From the NCBI GenBank assembly GCA_963642245.1, contig CAVIFY010000073.1, positions 1 to 5,565 of the forward strand: DNA of 5,565 nt, written 5' to 3'. This document shows, piece by piece, positions 1 through 5,284 of the stretch. The stretch is from CAG-217 sp963642245 (GTDB lineage: Bacteria > Bacillota > Clostridia > Oscillospirales > Acutalibacteraceae). A program made the position numbers and the translations under genes. The notes under the pieces are model-generated. The model worked only from the letters and a program-made list of their open reading frames with translations, made no database searches and was not told where the DNA came from. Positions within the stretch are counted from its first letter, which is position 1. Each line of letters opens with the position of its first letter.

Positions 1-55
1 TACAATACCTTAGGCTCCCTTGTAAAGGGAGCTGTCACGAAGTGACTGAGGGATT
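1..55 (+). repeat. Hairpin repeat unit, forward copy 1 (truncated by window edge)
   Basis: This 55-bp stretch is identical to 3573-3627. It contains two hairpins. The first has an 8-bp stem (14-21 with 25-32, GCTCCCTT/AAGGGAGC, loop GTA). The second has a 5-bp stem (34-38 with 42-46, GTCAC/GTGAC, loop GAA). It ends in the tail GAGGGATT, which recurs in every unit of the family here. It is non-coding and lies downstream of the minus-strand regulator gene. By analogy with the copy in cluster 2, the start of the window probably cuts a head-to-head pair of units. The family resembles MITE-like or REP-like intergenic repeats, but no transposase is visible. Confidence 0.85.
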
Positions 56-57
56 TC

Positions 58-85
58 GGTGCGATGTGGGCATCGCACCCTACAA
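58..85. repeat. Short hairpin repeat, GGTGCGAT family (minimal form)
   Basis: A perfect 9-bp stem (58-66 GGTGCGATG with 71-79 CATCGCACC) has a 4-base loop and is followed by the border CCCTACAA. The same outer arms and the same border occur at 5285-5400, where about 94 bases with three further hairpins lie between the arms. This copy therefore looks like the empty or minimal form of that nested repeat. There is no U-tract on either strand, so it is not a convincing intrinsic terminator. Confidence 0.7.
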
Positions 86-109
86 TAAAGTATAAATACC
101 CAATGCAAT

Positions 110-134
110 GCGGGCGGCAGATTGCCGCCCCTAC
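110..134 (+). repeat. GC-rich hairpin module with CCCCTAC border, copy 1
   Basis: This 25-bp module is identical to 3630-3654. The stem is 8 bp (112-119 GGGCGGCA with 123-130 TGCCGCCC, loop GAT). In cluster 2 the module is joined directly to the GAGGGATT tail of a forward unit, whereas here a GGTGCGAT hairpin and a short AT-rich spacer intervene. That points to modular assembly of the clusters. Confidence 0.75.
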
Positions 135-160
135 GGTTTGTTTTGGTGTGCGAATATAGG

Positions 161-190
161 AAAAACGCCCCTGGAAAATCAAGGGGCGAT
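161..190 (-). terminator. Intrinsic terminator of the AraC-family regulator gene
   Basis: Read on the minus strand, a 7-bp GC-rich stem (182-188 with 166-172) with a 9-base loop is followed by five U residues (165-161). It lies about 14 bases past the TGA stop of the regulator at 204-206. Stem, loop and U-tract orientation all fit termination of the minus-strand transcript. Confidence 0.8.
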
Positions 191-203
191 ACTATATTTA
201 TAT

Positions 204-962
204 TCACTTTTCCGTGCCCAGCAGGGCGGTATATTCCCGCGGGGTCATACCGAACCGGCGCTTAAACTGGGCGATAAAGTGGGACTGGGAGGAGAAGCCC
301 AGGCTGTAACACACCTGCTCGGCGGTGCAGCCCTCCCACAGCATGGTCTTGGCCAGCTCCAGCTTTTGGGCGGTCATATAGGTGCTTAGGTTCACCCCCA
401 ACTCGCATTTGAACAGGTGGGAGAGGTAGTCCGGCGACAGGCCGCAGTGGGCGGCCACGGCAGCCACCGTCAGCTTGCGGTCCGGGTTCTTGTTGATATA
501 GGCAATGCAGCGGCGCACATGGGGCGAGTAGGTCAGGTCCTTTTGCTCCCGGCTGACCATATTGGTCAGCTCAATGGCGCCGTCCACAATGGCGGCGTGC
601 ACGGTGCGCTTGGCGCTGGCTGCGTCAATGCGGCGGATAAAGTCGTCCGAATACGCATAGGCTTTGCTTTCGCCCAGGCCCCCTTGAATGGCGTAGCGGG
701 TGGCCAGGGTAATAAAGCTGACGGCCATATATTTTTGCTGCTGCAAGTCGTTTTCCGACATTTGGCCCACGGTAATATTTTGTATGCCGATCTGCCCCAG
801 CTCGTAGATCAGCTTTTTCAGATCGCCCCGTTGCAGGCAGGAGAACAGGCGCACCTCGTCCCGGTACGGGGTATGGTGCAGCCGCTCCAGCGCGTGGCGA
901 CCGGTTTCTTCCTTGACGCTTTTCGGGATCACCCGAATACTCATTAAAGACGCACTATCCAT
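204..962 (-). CDS. AraC-family transcriptional regulator
   Basis: A cytoplasmic DNA-binding regulator of 252 residues. The C-terminal ~100 residues carry the AraC/XylS double helix-turn-helix. The first HTH is near residues 165-185 (TVAAVAAHCGLSPDYLSHLF). The second is near 214-245, ending in the family signature with LGFSSQSHFIAQFKRRFG and TPREY. The N-terminal ~150 residues are mainly helical with no cupin motif that I recognise, as in many Firmicutes AraC proteins of unknown ligand. The ATG start at 962 is chosen because AGGGGG (975-970) sits 7 bases upstream. A longer TTG start at 1010 lies inside the -35 box of the gene's own promoter and is unlikely. The gene is divergent from the phosphotransferase-MATE pair across about 150 bp, so it probably controls that pair. 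Its inducer is unknown. Confidence 0.9.
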   Translation of the reverse strand: MDSASLMSIRVIPKSVKEETGRHALERLHHTPYRDEVRLFSCLQRGDLKKLIYELGQIGIQNITVGQMSENDLQQQKYMAVSFITLATRYAIQGGLGESKAYAYSDDFIRRIDAASAKRTVHAAIVDGAIELTNMVSREQKDLTYSPHVRRCIAYINKNPDRKLTVAAVAAHCGLSPDYLSHLFKCELGVNLSTYMTAQKLELAKTMLWEGCTAEQVCYSLGFSSQSHFIAQFKRRFGMTPREYTALLGTEK

Positions 963-981
963 TTGAATTCCCCCTAAGTGC

Positions 982-1010
982 AGTATAGCCGCCCGGGGGC
1001 TGTCCGTCAA
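982..1010 (-). promoter_or_regulatory. Promoter of the AraC-family gene, with flanking GC-rich inverted repeat
   Basis: On the minus strand, TTGACG (1010-1005) and TATACT (987-982) are separated by exactly 17 bases, a near-consensus housekeeping promoter. Transcription would start around 975, just at the Shine-Dalgarno sequence, giving a leader of only about 13 bases. Inverted 7-bp arms GCCGCCC/GGGCGGC lie at 988-994 (in the spacer) and 1014-1020 (just upstream of -35). They could be an operator, possibly for autoregulation, or chance in GC-rich DNA. Confidence 0.8.
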
Positions 1011-1061
1011 CCGGGGCGGCGCAAGTCGATGGGGATTTGTTGTATTTTCGCGGCTTTTTGG

Positions 1062-1089
1062 TAGACAAAATGGGGGGGTGTGCTATGAT
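1062..1089 (+). promoter_or_regulatory. Promoter of the phosphotransferase-MATE pair, with a G7 tract in the spacer
   Basis: TAGACA (1062-1067) and TATGAT (1084-1089) each match consensus at 5 of 6 positions and are 16 bases apart. TG at 1081-1082 makes an extended -10. The spacer contains seven consecutive G (1072-1078). Expected start of transcription is about 1096, followed by AAAGGAG at 1098-1104. The region between this -35 and the divergent AraC-gene promoter (1011-1061) is where regulator binding would be expected, but I see no clear repeated site there. Confidence 0.75.
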
Positions 1090-1114
1090 AGCGTCGGAAA
1101 GGAGTGACCTGAAT

Positions 1115-2092
1115 ATGAAAAGCAAGACCAAGACCCTGCCCACCGACGCGGCGCTGCGGGGTATGCTGGAACAAGCCGGCATAGACAGTGCGGGGGTGCA
1201 ATTTCGACTGCTGGGAGACGGTATGTTCAATGCCGTTTTTGCCGCGGAGACGGACCCGCCGGTGGTGCTGAAGATCGCGCCCCGGCCCCAAGTGCCGGTG
1301 ATGACTTATGAGCGAGATATGCTGGCAACCGAGTTGTACTGGTACGATCAGATCCGGCAGCATACGGAGATCACCGTGCCGGATATTCTGTACAGCGACC
1401 CGGCAGGCAGCCTGTGCGGCGCGCCCTGGGTGGTGATGGAGCGGCTGCCCGGGGTGCACCGGGACAAGTGCCCGCTGCCAAGTGCGGAGAAACACCGGCG
1501 CACGGCGGAGATGGTGGCACAGATCCATAATGTGCCCGGCAGCGGCTACGGCTATGTGCAAAATGGGCTGCACGAGAACTGGGCGGACGCTTATATTTCC
1601 ATGATCGAGAACCTGCTGGCAGACGCCCGGCGTATGGGCAAGACCAGCCGCCGTGGGCAGCGCCTGCTGGAGTATGCCCGGCAGTACCGGGAGGTGCTGG
1701 CGGCGGCGCCTTGCGTGATGGTGAACTTTGACCTGTGGAGCAGCAATATCCTGTGCCATACGGTAGACGGCCAAACCCGGTTTGCCTGGATCGACCCGGA
1801 ACGCAGCCTGTGGGGCGACCCGGTGCTGGACTTTTTGCCGCTGGAGTCCTTTACCGCACCGCTGGACAAAAAGACTTTGTCCTTGGAAACCCACAATGCC
1901 CTTTGCCGGGTGCCGATACAGGTCAACCGTGAGACCCGGCTGCGCTACGCCTTTGCCCAGGGGCTGCTGGCGCTGATCCAGGAAGTGGAAAAATACTATC
2001 GCTTTACGCCCTTGAGCCAAGGCTGGATGGTGGATATAGGCGGTGCGTCTATGGCTTACAAGGCGGCCTTTGCCACCTTGCGCCGTGGGTAA
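1115..2092 (+). CDS. Aminoglycoside phosphotransferase/choline kinase-family protein (APH fold)
   Basis: A soluble 325-residue protein with the PF01636-type kinase fold, expected to transfer phosphate from ATP to a small-molecule hydroxyl. Visible elements are the nucleotide-binding lysine in VVLKIAP (K53), a likely partner Glu at E73, the hinge-like WVVMERLPG (105-113), the catalytic loop NFDLWSSN (204-211) with D206 and N211, and the metal-binding IDPE (226-229) followed by WGDPVLDF (233-240). The first residue of the catalytic loop is Asn instead of the usual His. The ATG at 1115 is chosen because AAAGGAG lies 10 bases upstream. Earlier in-frame starts fall in or before the promoter. The gene overlaps the MATE gene, suggesting one transcript. 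The substrate cannot be read from the sequence: antibiotic, sugar, choline-like compound or other metabolite are all possible. Confidence 0.85.
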   Translation: MKSKTKTLPTDAALRGMLEQAGIDSAGVQFRLLGDGMFNAVFAAETDPPVVLKIAPRPQVPVMTYERDMLATELYWYDQIRQHTEITVPDILYSDPAGSLCGAPWVVMERLPGVHRDKCPLPSAEKHRRTAEMVAQIHNVPGSGYGYVQNGLHENWADAYISMIENLLADARRMGKTSRRGQRLLEYARQYREVLAAAPCVMVNFDLWSSNILCHTVDGQTRFAWIDPERSLWGDPVLDFLPLESFTAPLDKKTLSLETHNALCRVPIQVNRETRLRYAFAQGLLALIQEVEKYYRFTPLSQGWMVDIGGASMAYKAAFATLRRG

Positions 2093-3431
2093 GGGCGGGC
2101 GCCAAAAGGCGCAGAACAAGGCGCAGGCGCTGACCACTGCGCCAGTGACAGGGCGTCTGCTGCGGCACCTGCCGTACACCCTGGCGGCGCTGCTCTTTAG
2201 TGCCTTTTATAATGTGGCAGACACGCTGTTTGTCAGCCACGGAGTAGGCGATCTGGCGGCTGCGGGGATCAGCGTGGTCTTTCCCCTGACGGTTTTGCAG
2301 GGCGCCATTGCCCAAATGGTCGGCGCCGGTGCCGGGGCGCTGGTGTCGCCCTATCTGGGGCAAAAGGACTACCGGGCGGCAGGCCGGGTCACAAAAAGCG
2401 CTATGGCGTTCTTCTACACCACAGCGCTGGGGATCACCTGTATCTGCTTGTTGTTTCGCACGCCGCTGCTGCGGCTGTTTGGCGCCACGGCAGAGATCTT
2501 GCCTTACGCCCGCACCTATTTTACCATTTTGGCGGCGGGCAATGTGTTCTCCACCGGGTTTTCGTCCATTATGCGGGCGGAGGGGCGTATGGATCACAGC
2601 CTTTGGATCTGGCTGTTGCCCACCGGGGTAAACTTGCTGCTGGATTGGCTGCTGATCTATCGGCTGCACTTGGGTATTGCCGGTGCGGCCTGGGCCACGG
2701 TGATCGCCCAGGCGGTGAGCTTTTGTATGAGCGTACTGTTTTTTACCCGGTTTTCCTGCCAGCAGTTTCGGGGCGTGCGGGCGGATCGTACCACTATGGG
2801 ACGGATCTTGACCCTGGGTCTGCCCACCTTGGTACAGATGGGCAGCCTGTCTGTTGTGCTGGTGGTGATAAACGGTTTGTTGGCGCCCCGTGCGGGCACG
2901 GTGGGCGTGGCGGCCTTTGGCTATGTGAGCCGGTTGGCGGAATTTGCCTTGGCGCCGTTCTCTGCCCTTTGCTTGGCGGCAGCGCCCATTATCGGCAGCA
3001 GCTACGGTGCCGGACTGCACCGTCGGGTGCGCCAAACGGTGGGGCGCACGGTGCAGCTGGGGCTGGTGTATGCGGTGGCGGCTGTGGCAGTGTGTTATGC
3101 CCTGAGCGGGGCGCTGCTGGGTATTTTTACCCGCGATCCGGCGATCGTGCAATTTGGCACCCACTGCTTGCGGCGGTTGGCACCGGCTCTTTTGTTTTTG
3201 CCGCCGGTACTGACGGTGAGCGCCTATTTTCAGTCGGTGAACCGAGCCAAATCGGCGCTGGTCACCGCCGGTGCGCTGCCGGTATGCCTATGTATAGGTG
3301 CGTGCCTGGCGGCGCCCCTGGGCACCGGGGCCATTTGGTGGGCCATGCCCATTGCCGCCGCCGTTTGCGCCGTGTTTTGCGGGGCGCTTTATGCCCGGCA
3401 GGCGGGGAAAAGGGAACGGAGAGTTTTGTAG
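2085..3431 (+). CDS. MATE-family multidrug/metabolite efflux transporter
   Basis: An inner-membrane cation-coupled antiporter of about 448 residues with roughly twelve hydrophobic segments. Family hallmarks include the TM1-TM2 stretch FYNVADTLFVSHG, the QMVGAGAGALVSPYLGQKDY loop, and RAEGRMDHS followed by GVNLLLDWLLIYRLHLGIAG with AAWATVIAQ. The second half repeats the pattern (LGLPTLVQMGSLSVVLVVIN, FALAPFSALCLAAAPIIGSSYGAG). The start is uncertain. GTG at 2085 overlaps the upstream stop by 8 bases and leaves about 20 residues before TM1. GTG at 2043 would add 14 residues. Neither has a strong ribosome binding site, so translation probably depends on coupling to the phosphotransferase gene. 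The TAG stop lies within the border of the following repeat. The likely role is export of a compound handled by the neighbouring enzyme; the substrate is unknown. Confidence 0.88.
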   Translation: MGKGGRQKAQNKAQALTTAPVTGRLLRHLPYTLAALLFSAFYNVADTLFVSHGVGDLAAAGISVVFPLTVLQGAIAQMVGAGAGALVSPYLGQKDYRAAGRVTKSAMAFFYTTALGITCICLLFRTPLLRLFGATAEILPYARTYFTILAAGNVFSTGFSSIMRAEGRMDHSLWIWLLPTGVNLLLDWLLIYRLHLGIAGAAWATVIAQAVSFCMSVLFFTRFSCQQFRGVRADRTTMGRILTLGLPTLVQMGSLSVVLVVINGLLAPRAGTVGVAAFGYVSRLAEFALAPFSALCLAAAPIIGSSYGAGLHRRVRQTVGRTVQLGLVYAVAAVAVCYALSGALLGIFTRDPAIVQFGTHCLRRLAPALLFLPPVLTVSAYFQSVNRAKSALVTAGALPVCLCIGACLAAPLGTGAIWWAMPIAAAVCAVFCGALYARQAGKRERRVL

Positions 3432-3572
3432 GGCAGGGGGCTTTGAATTGCCAATCCCTCCGTCAACGCCTAACGGCGTTGCCACCACCTAACCGGTGCC
3501 CGTCCCCTCTGTCGCTGCGCGACATCTCCCCGCACTGCGGGGAGTCACCCTTTGCAAGGGAGGCAAATCGGT
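3427..3572 (-). repeat. Hairpin repeat unit, reverse orientation, cluster 2
   Basis: This is a composite non-coding element read on the minus strand. It begins with the border TGTAGGGC (3428-3435), then the AATCCCTC tail complement (3453-3460) and a run of hairpins: CAACGCC/GGCGTTG with loop TAAC (3464-3481), CACC/GGTG (3486-3498), GTCGC/GCGAC with loop TGC (3511-3523), CTCCCCGC/GCGGGGAG with loop ACT (3526-3544) and CCCTT/AAGGG with loop TGC (3548-3560). Positions 3514-3562 are an exact 49-bp inverted copy of 5517-5565. It may help stop transcription leaving the MATE gene, but no U-tract is present. Confidence 0.75.
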
Positions 3573-3627
3573 TACAATACCTTAGGCTCCCTTGTAAAGG
3601 GAGCTGTCACGAAGTGACTGAGGGATT
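3573..3627 (+). repeat. Hairpin repeat unit, forward copy 2
   Basis: Identical over 55 bp to 1-55, with hairpins at 3586-3604 and 3606-3618 and the GAGGGATT tail. It is joined head to head with the reverse unit through a short centre, AGGCAAATCGGTTACAATAC, that is nearly identical to the centre at 5491-5510. The arrangement (reverse unit, centre, forward unit) is therefore a repeated architecture, not a chance pairing. Confidence 0.85.
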
Positions 3628-3629
3628 AA

Positions 3630-3654
3630 GCGGGCGGCAGATTGCCGCCCCTAC
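3630..3654 (+). repeat. GC-rich hairpin module with CCCCTAC border, copy 2
   Basis: Identical over 25 bp to 110-134. The 8-bp stem GGGCGGCA/TGCCGCCC has loop GAT. It is separated by two bases from the GAGGGATT tail of the forward unit. The equivalent position in cluster 3, read in reverse (5414-5436), holds a different GC-rich stem of similar size between the same borders. Confidence 0.75.
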
Positions 3655-3670
3655 CTATTTATTGGAACAA

Positions 3671-3706
3671 GCAAAACAAAAAAGCGCCCCTTATTATAGG
3701 GGCGCC
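3671..3706 (-). terminator. Intrinsic terminator of the cupin gene
   Basis: On the minus strand a 7-bp stem (3705-3699 with 3690-3684, GCGCCCC/GGGGCGC) has an 8-base AT-rich loop and is followed by TTTTTTGTTTTG (3683-3672). It starts 13 bases past the TAA stop at 3719-3721. On the plus strand the hairpin is followed by CAAAAGGG and would not terminate, so it does not serve the MATE transcript. Confidence 0.85.
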
Positions 3707-3718
3707 AAAAGGGCTATA

Positions 3719-4072
3719 TTATTCTCTTTCTTCCTGTTCTTCCCGGGGCAATATATCTTCTCGGGCGGGGGTGAAGAATTCCAGCCAGCGGGTATCCCGG
3801 TAGACCCGGCAAAAGGCGTGGGGCACATTGCCGGGCACCTGCACGATGTCGCCGGCGTGCATACGGCGCACTTCGTCGCCCACCTGCATATCGATTTCGC
3901 CCTCCAGCAGGTAATCCACCTGGGTATGGGGGTGGCTGTGGGGCGGCTGGGCGGTGCCGGCCTTGCACTCCATTAGGACGAACATATAGTCTTTGTCGCT
4001 GCACAGCAGCTTGCGCCGGGCCGTGGGCATCAGCTGCTCCCAGGGCAGGTCCCGGTACGGGTTCAGTTGCAT
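3719..4072 (-). CDS. Small single-domain cupin protein
   Basis: A 117-residue cytoplasmic protein made almost entirely of one cupin beta-barrel. Motif 1 is seen as PPHSHPHTQVDYLLEGE (43-59), with H45 and H47 as likely metal ligands. Motif 2 is GDIVQVPGNVPHAF (74-87), with H85 as the third His. The Glu usually found in motif 1 is not in its normal place; Thr50/Gln51 occupy the region. The C-terminus is a short acidic tail (REEQEERE). ATG at 4072 has AAAAGGGG 8 bases upstream. It is divergent from the binding-protein gene and ends at its own terminator, so it is a single-gene transcript. Such proteins may bind metal and small ligands or act as enzymes. The specific role is not recognisable from sequence. 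Confidence 0.85.
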   Translation of the reverse strand: MQLNPYRDLPWEQLMPTARRKLLCSDKDYMFVLMECKAGTAQPPHSHPHTQVDYLLEGEIDMQVGDEVRRMHAGDIVQVPGNVPHAFCRVYRDTRWLEFFTPAREDILPREEQEERE

Positions 4073-4103
4073 AGAAATATCCCCTTTTCATTATGATAAC
4101 TTC

Positions 4104-4132
4104 ACTATACACCCGGGCGGGGATTTATGCAA
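4104..4132 (-). promoter_or_regulatory. Probable promoter of the cupin gene
   Basis: On the minus strand TATAGT (4109-4104) is a good -10 box. A weak -35, TTGCAT (4132-4127), lies 17 bases upstream. Its -35 is only 11 bp from the -35 of the divergent binding-protein promoter, so the two could compete for polymerase or share a regulator. Confidence 0.55.
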
Positions 4133-4143
4133 GAAAAAAGGTG

Positions 4144-4172
4144 TTGACTTTAACGCTTTTATGTGCTAAACT
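4144..4172 (+). promoter_or_regulatory. Promoter of the binding-protein gene
   Basis: TTGACT (4144-4149) and TAAACT (4167-4172) are 17 bases apart, with TG at 4164-4165 forming an extended -10. Transcription would start near 4179, leaving a leader of about 33 bases with AAAGGGG at 4197-4203, 8 bases before the ATG. That leader is too short for a T-box or other riboswitch, which are common ahead of amino-acid transport genes in Firmicutes. Confidence 0.75.
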
Positions 4173-4211
4173 AAAATCACCATAAATTTACCGAGAAAAG
4201 GGGTAATTACA

Positions 4212-5195
4212 ATGAATAAGGTTGTGAAGAAGATCGCTGCCGTGGCTCTGTCCGGGCTGCTGGTGGCCTCTGTATTTGCCGGTTGTTCCGGTGGCGGCAG
4301 TGCTAAGGACACCTATACCGTAGGTATCTGCCAGGCCATGCAGCACCCGGCGCTGGACAAGGCCACCGAGGGCTTTAAGCAGGCGCTGACGGATAAGCTG
4401 GGCGACAAGGTGACTTTCAAAGAGCAGAACGCTGCCGGTGACTCCACCCTGTGCTCCACCATCGTCAACCAGTATGTGTCCCAGAATGTGGACCTGATCA
4501 TGGCCAACGCTACGGACGCACTGGTGGCTGCCCGCACGGCGACCAACACCATTCCCATCGTGGGCACCTCCGTCACCAGCTACGGCGTGGCTCTGGGTCT
4601 GAAGGACGAGACCGCTACCAAGACCGGGATCAATGTGACCGGTACGGCTGACCTGGCGCCGCTGGATAAGCAGGCCGCTATGGTCAAAGAGTGGGTGCCG
4701 GACGCCAAGAAAGTGGGCATTCTGTACTGCTCTGCGGAGAAGAACTCCAAGTACCAGGCTACCGTTGTAGGCGCAAAGCTGAAAGAAATGGGCCTGGAAG
4801 TGAAGGAATACACCGCTGCGGACTCTAACGAGATCGCGTCTGTGACCAAGCTGGCTTGCCAGAACAGCGATGTGCTGTACATTCCCACGGACAACACCAT
4901 GGCCTCCAGCGCCAAGACCATTGACAACATTGCACAGCCTGCCGGCGTACCCATCATTGCCGGTGAGGAGGGCATTTGCTCCGGCTGCGGCGTGGCCACC
5001 CTGTCCATCAGCTACTATGACATCGGCTACAAGGCCGGTGAAATGGCATATGACATTTTGGTCAACGGCAAAGATCCGTCCACCATGGACATTGAGTTTG
5101 TGCCGGAAGACAAGCTGACCAAGGAATATGACGCCGCCCGCTGCAAGGCACTGGGCCTGAAAGTGGTAGACGGCTACAAGGCGATCGAAAGCTAA
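4212..5195 (+). CDS. ABC transporter substrate-binding lipoprotein (TrpX/PF04392 family)
   Basis: A 327-residue extracytoplasmic solute-binding protein anchored to the membrane by lipid. Residues 1-24 are a lipoprotein signal with charged start, hydrophobic core and FAGC lipobox (C25, with Phe at -3 instead of the usual Leu). A short GGGS linker follows. The mature part has the two-lobe fold of the family: VGICQAMQHPALDKATEGF (37-55), VDLIMANATDALVAA (93-107), KKVGILYCSAEKNS (166-179), VLYIPTDNTM (221-230), GVPIIAGEEG (245-254) and SYYDIGYKAGEMAYDIL (267-283). Family members are predicted to bind tryptophan or related amino acids, but the ligand is unproven here. Seven cysteines besides C25 (40, 81, 173, 216, 256, 259, 311) are unusual, including a CSGC pair. 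Codon choice is strongly biased, suggesting high expression. No permease or ATPase gene follows before a strong terminator. Confidence 0.9.
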   Translation: MNKVVKKIAAVALSGLLVASVFAGCSGGGSAKDTYTVGICQAMQHPALDKATEGFKQALTDKLGDKVTFKEQNAAGDSTLCSTIVNQYVSQNVDLIMANATDALVAARTATNTIPIVGTSVTSYGVALGLKDETATKTGINVTGTADLAPLDKQAAMVKEWVPDAKKVGILYCSAEKNSKYQATVVGAKLKEMGLEVKEYTAADSNEIASVTKLACQNSDVLYIPTDNTMASSAKTIDNIAQPAGVPIIAGEEGICSGCGVATLSISYYDIGYKAGEMAYDILVNGKDPSTMDIEFVPEDKLTKEYDAARCKALGLKVVDGYKAIES

Positions 5196-5209
5196 ACATT
5201 GCGCGGATA

Positions 5210-5239
5210 CCGGGCAGCAGAAATGCTGCCCGGTTTTTT
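5210..5239 (+). terminator. Strong intrinsic terminator of the binding-protein gene
   Basis: A perfect 10-bp stem (5210-5219 CCGGGCAGCA with 5224-5233) closed by a GAAA tetraloop is followed at once by six T (5234-5239). It lies 14 bases after the TAA stop. This is the clearest terminator in the window. Confidence 0.95.
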
Positions 5240-5284
5240 GTGTGGTGGATCAGGTGTGTGGCAGGGGCGCAGTTTGTGACCTGC

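Noticed and set aside
963..1010. Longer AraC-family protein starting at TTG 1010
   Set aside because: The TTG is part of the -35 box, and the internal ATG at 962 has a strong, well-spaced ribosome binding site.
1007..2179. 390-residue open frame on the minus strand opposite the phosphotransferase gene
   Set aside because: Low-complexity composition rich in His, Arg, Gln and Pro, no recognisable domain, no ribosome binding site; an antisense shadow of GC-rich coding DNA.
2049..3164. 371-residue minus-strand open frame opposite the MATE gene
   Set aside because: Composition typical of antisense shadow and fully covered by a clear membrane transporter on the other strand.
3427..3654. Possible CRISPR array because of repeated palindromes
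   Set aside because: Units are not regularly spaced, occur in both orientations, differ in sequence and have no uniform spacers.
2603..3976. 457-residue plus-strand open frame running through the MATE gene, the repeats and the cupin gene
   Set aside because: It crosses three unrelated features, is Gly/Cys/Arg-rich and has no domain; a frame-shifted shadow.
3714..4112. 132-residue minus-strand frame overlapping the cupin gene
   Set aside because: Pro/Ala/Arg/Gly-rich shadow frame; the cupin frame has both family motifs and a good ribosome binding site.
4173..4211. T-box or other riboswitch ahead of the amino-acid-type binding protein
   Set aside because: The predicted leader is only about 33 bases, with no specifier or antiterminator structure.
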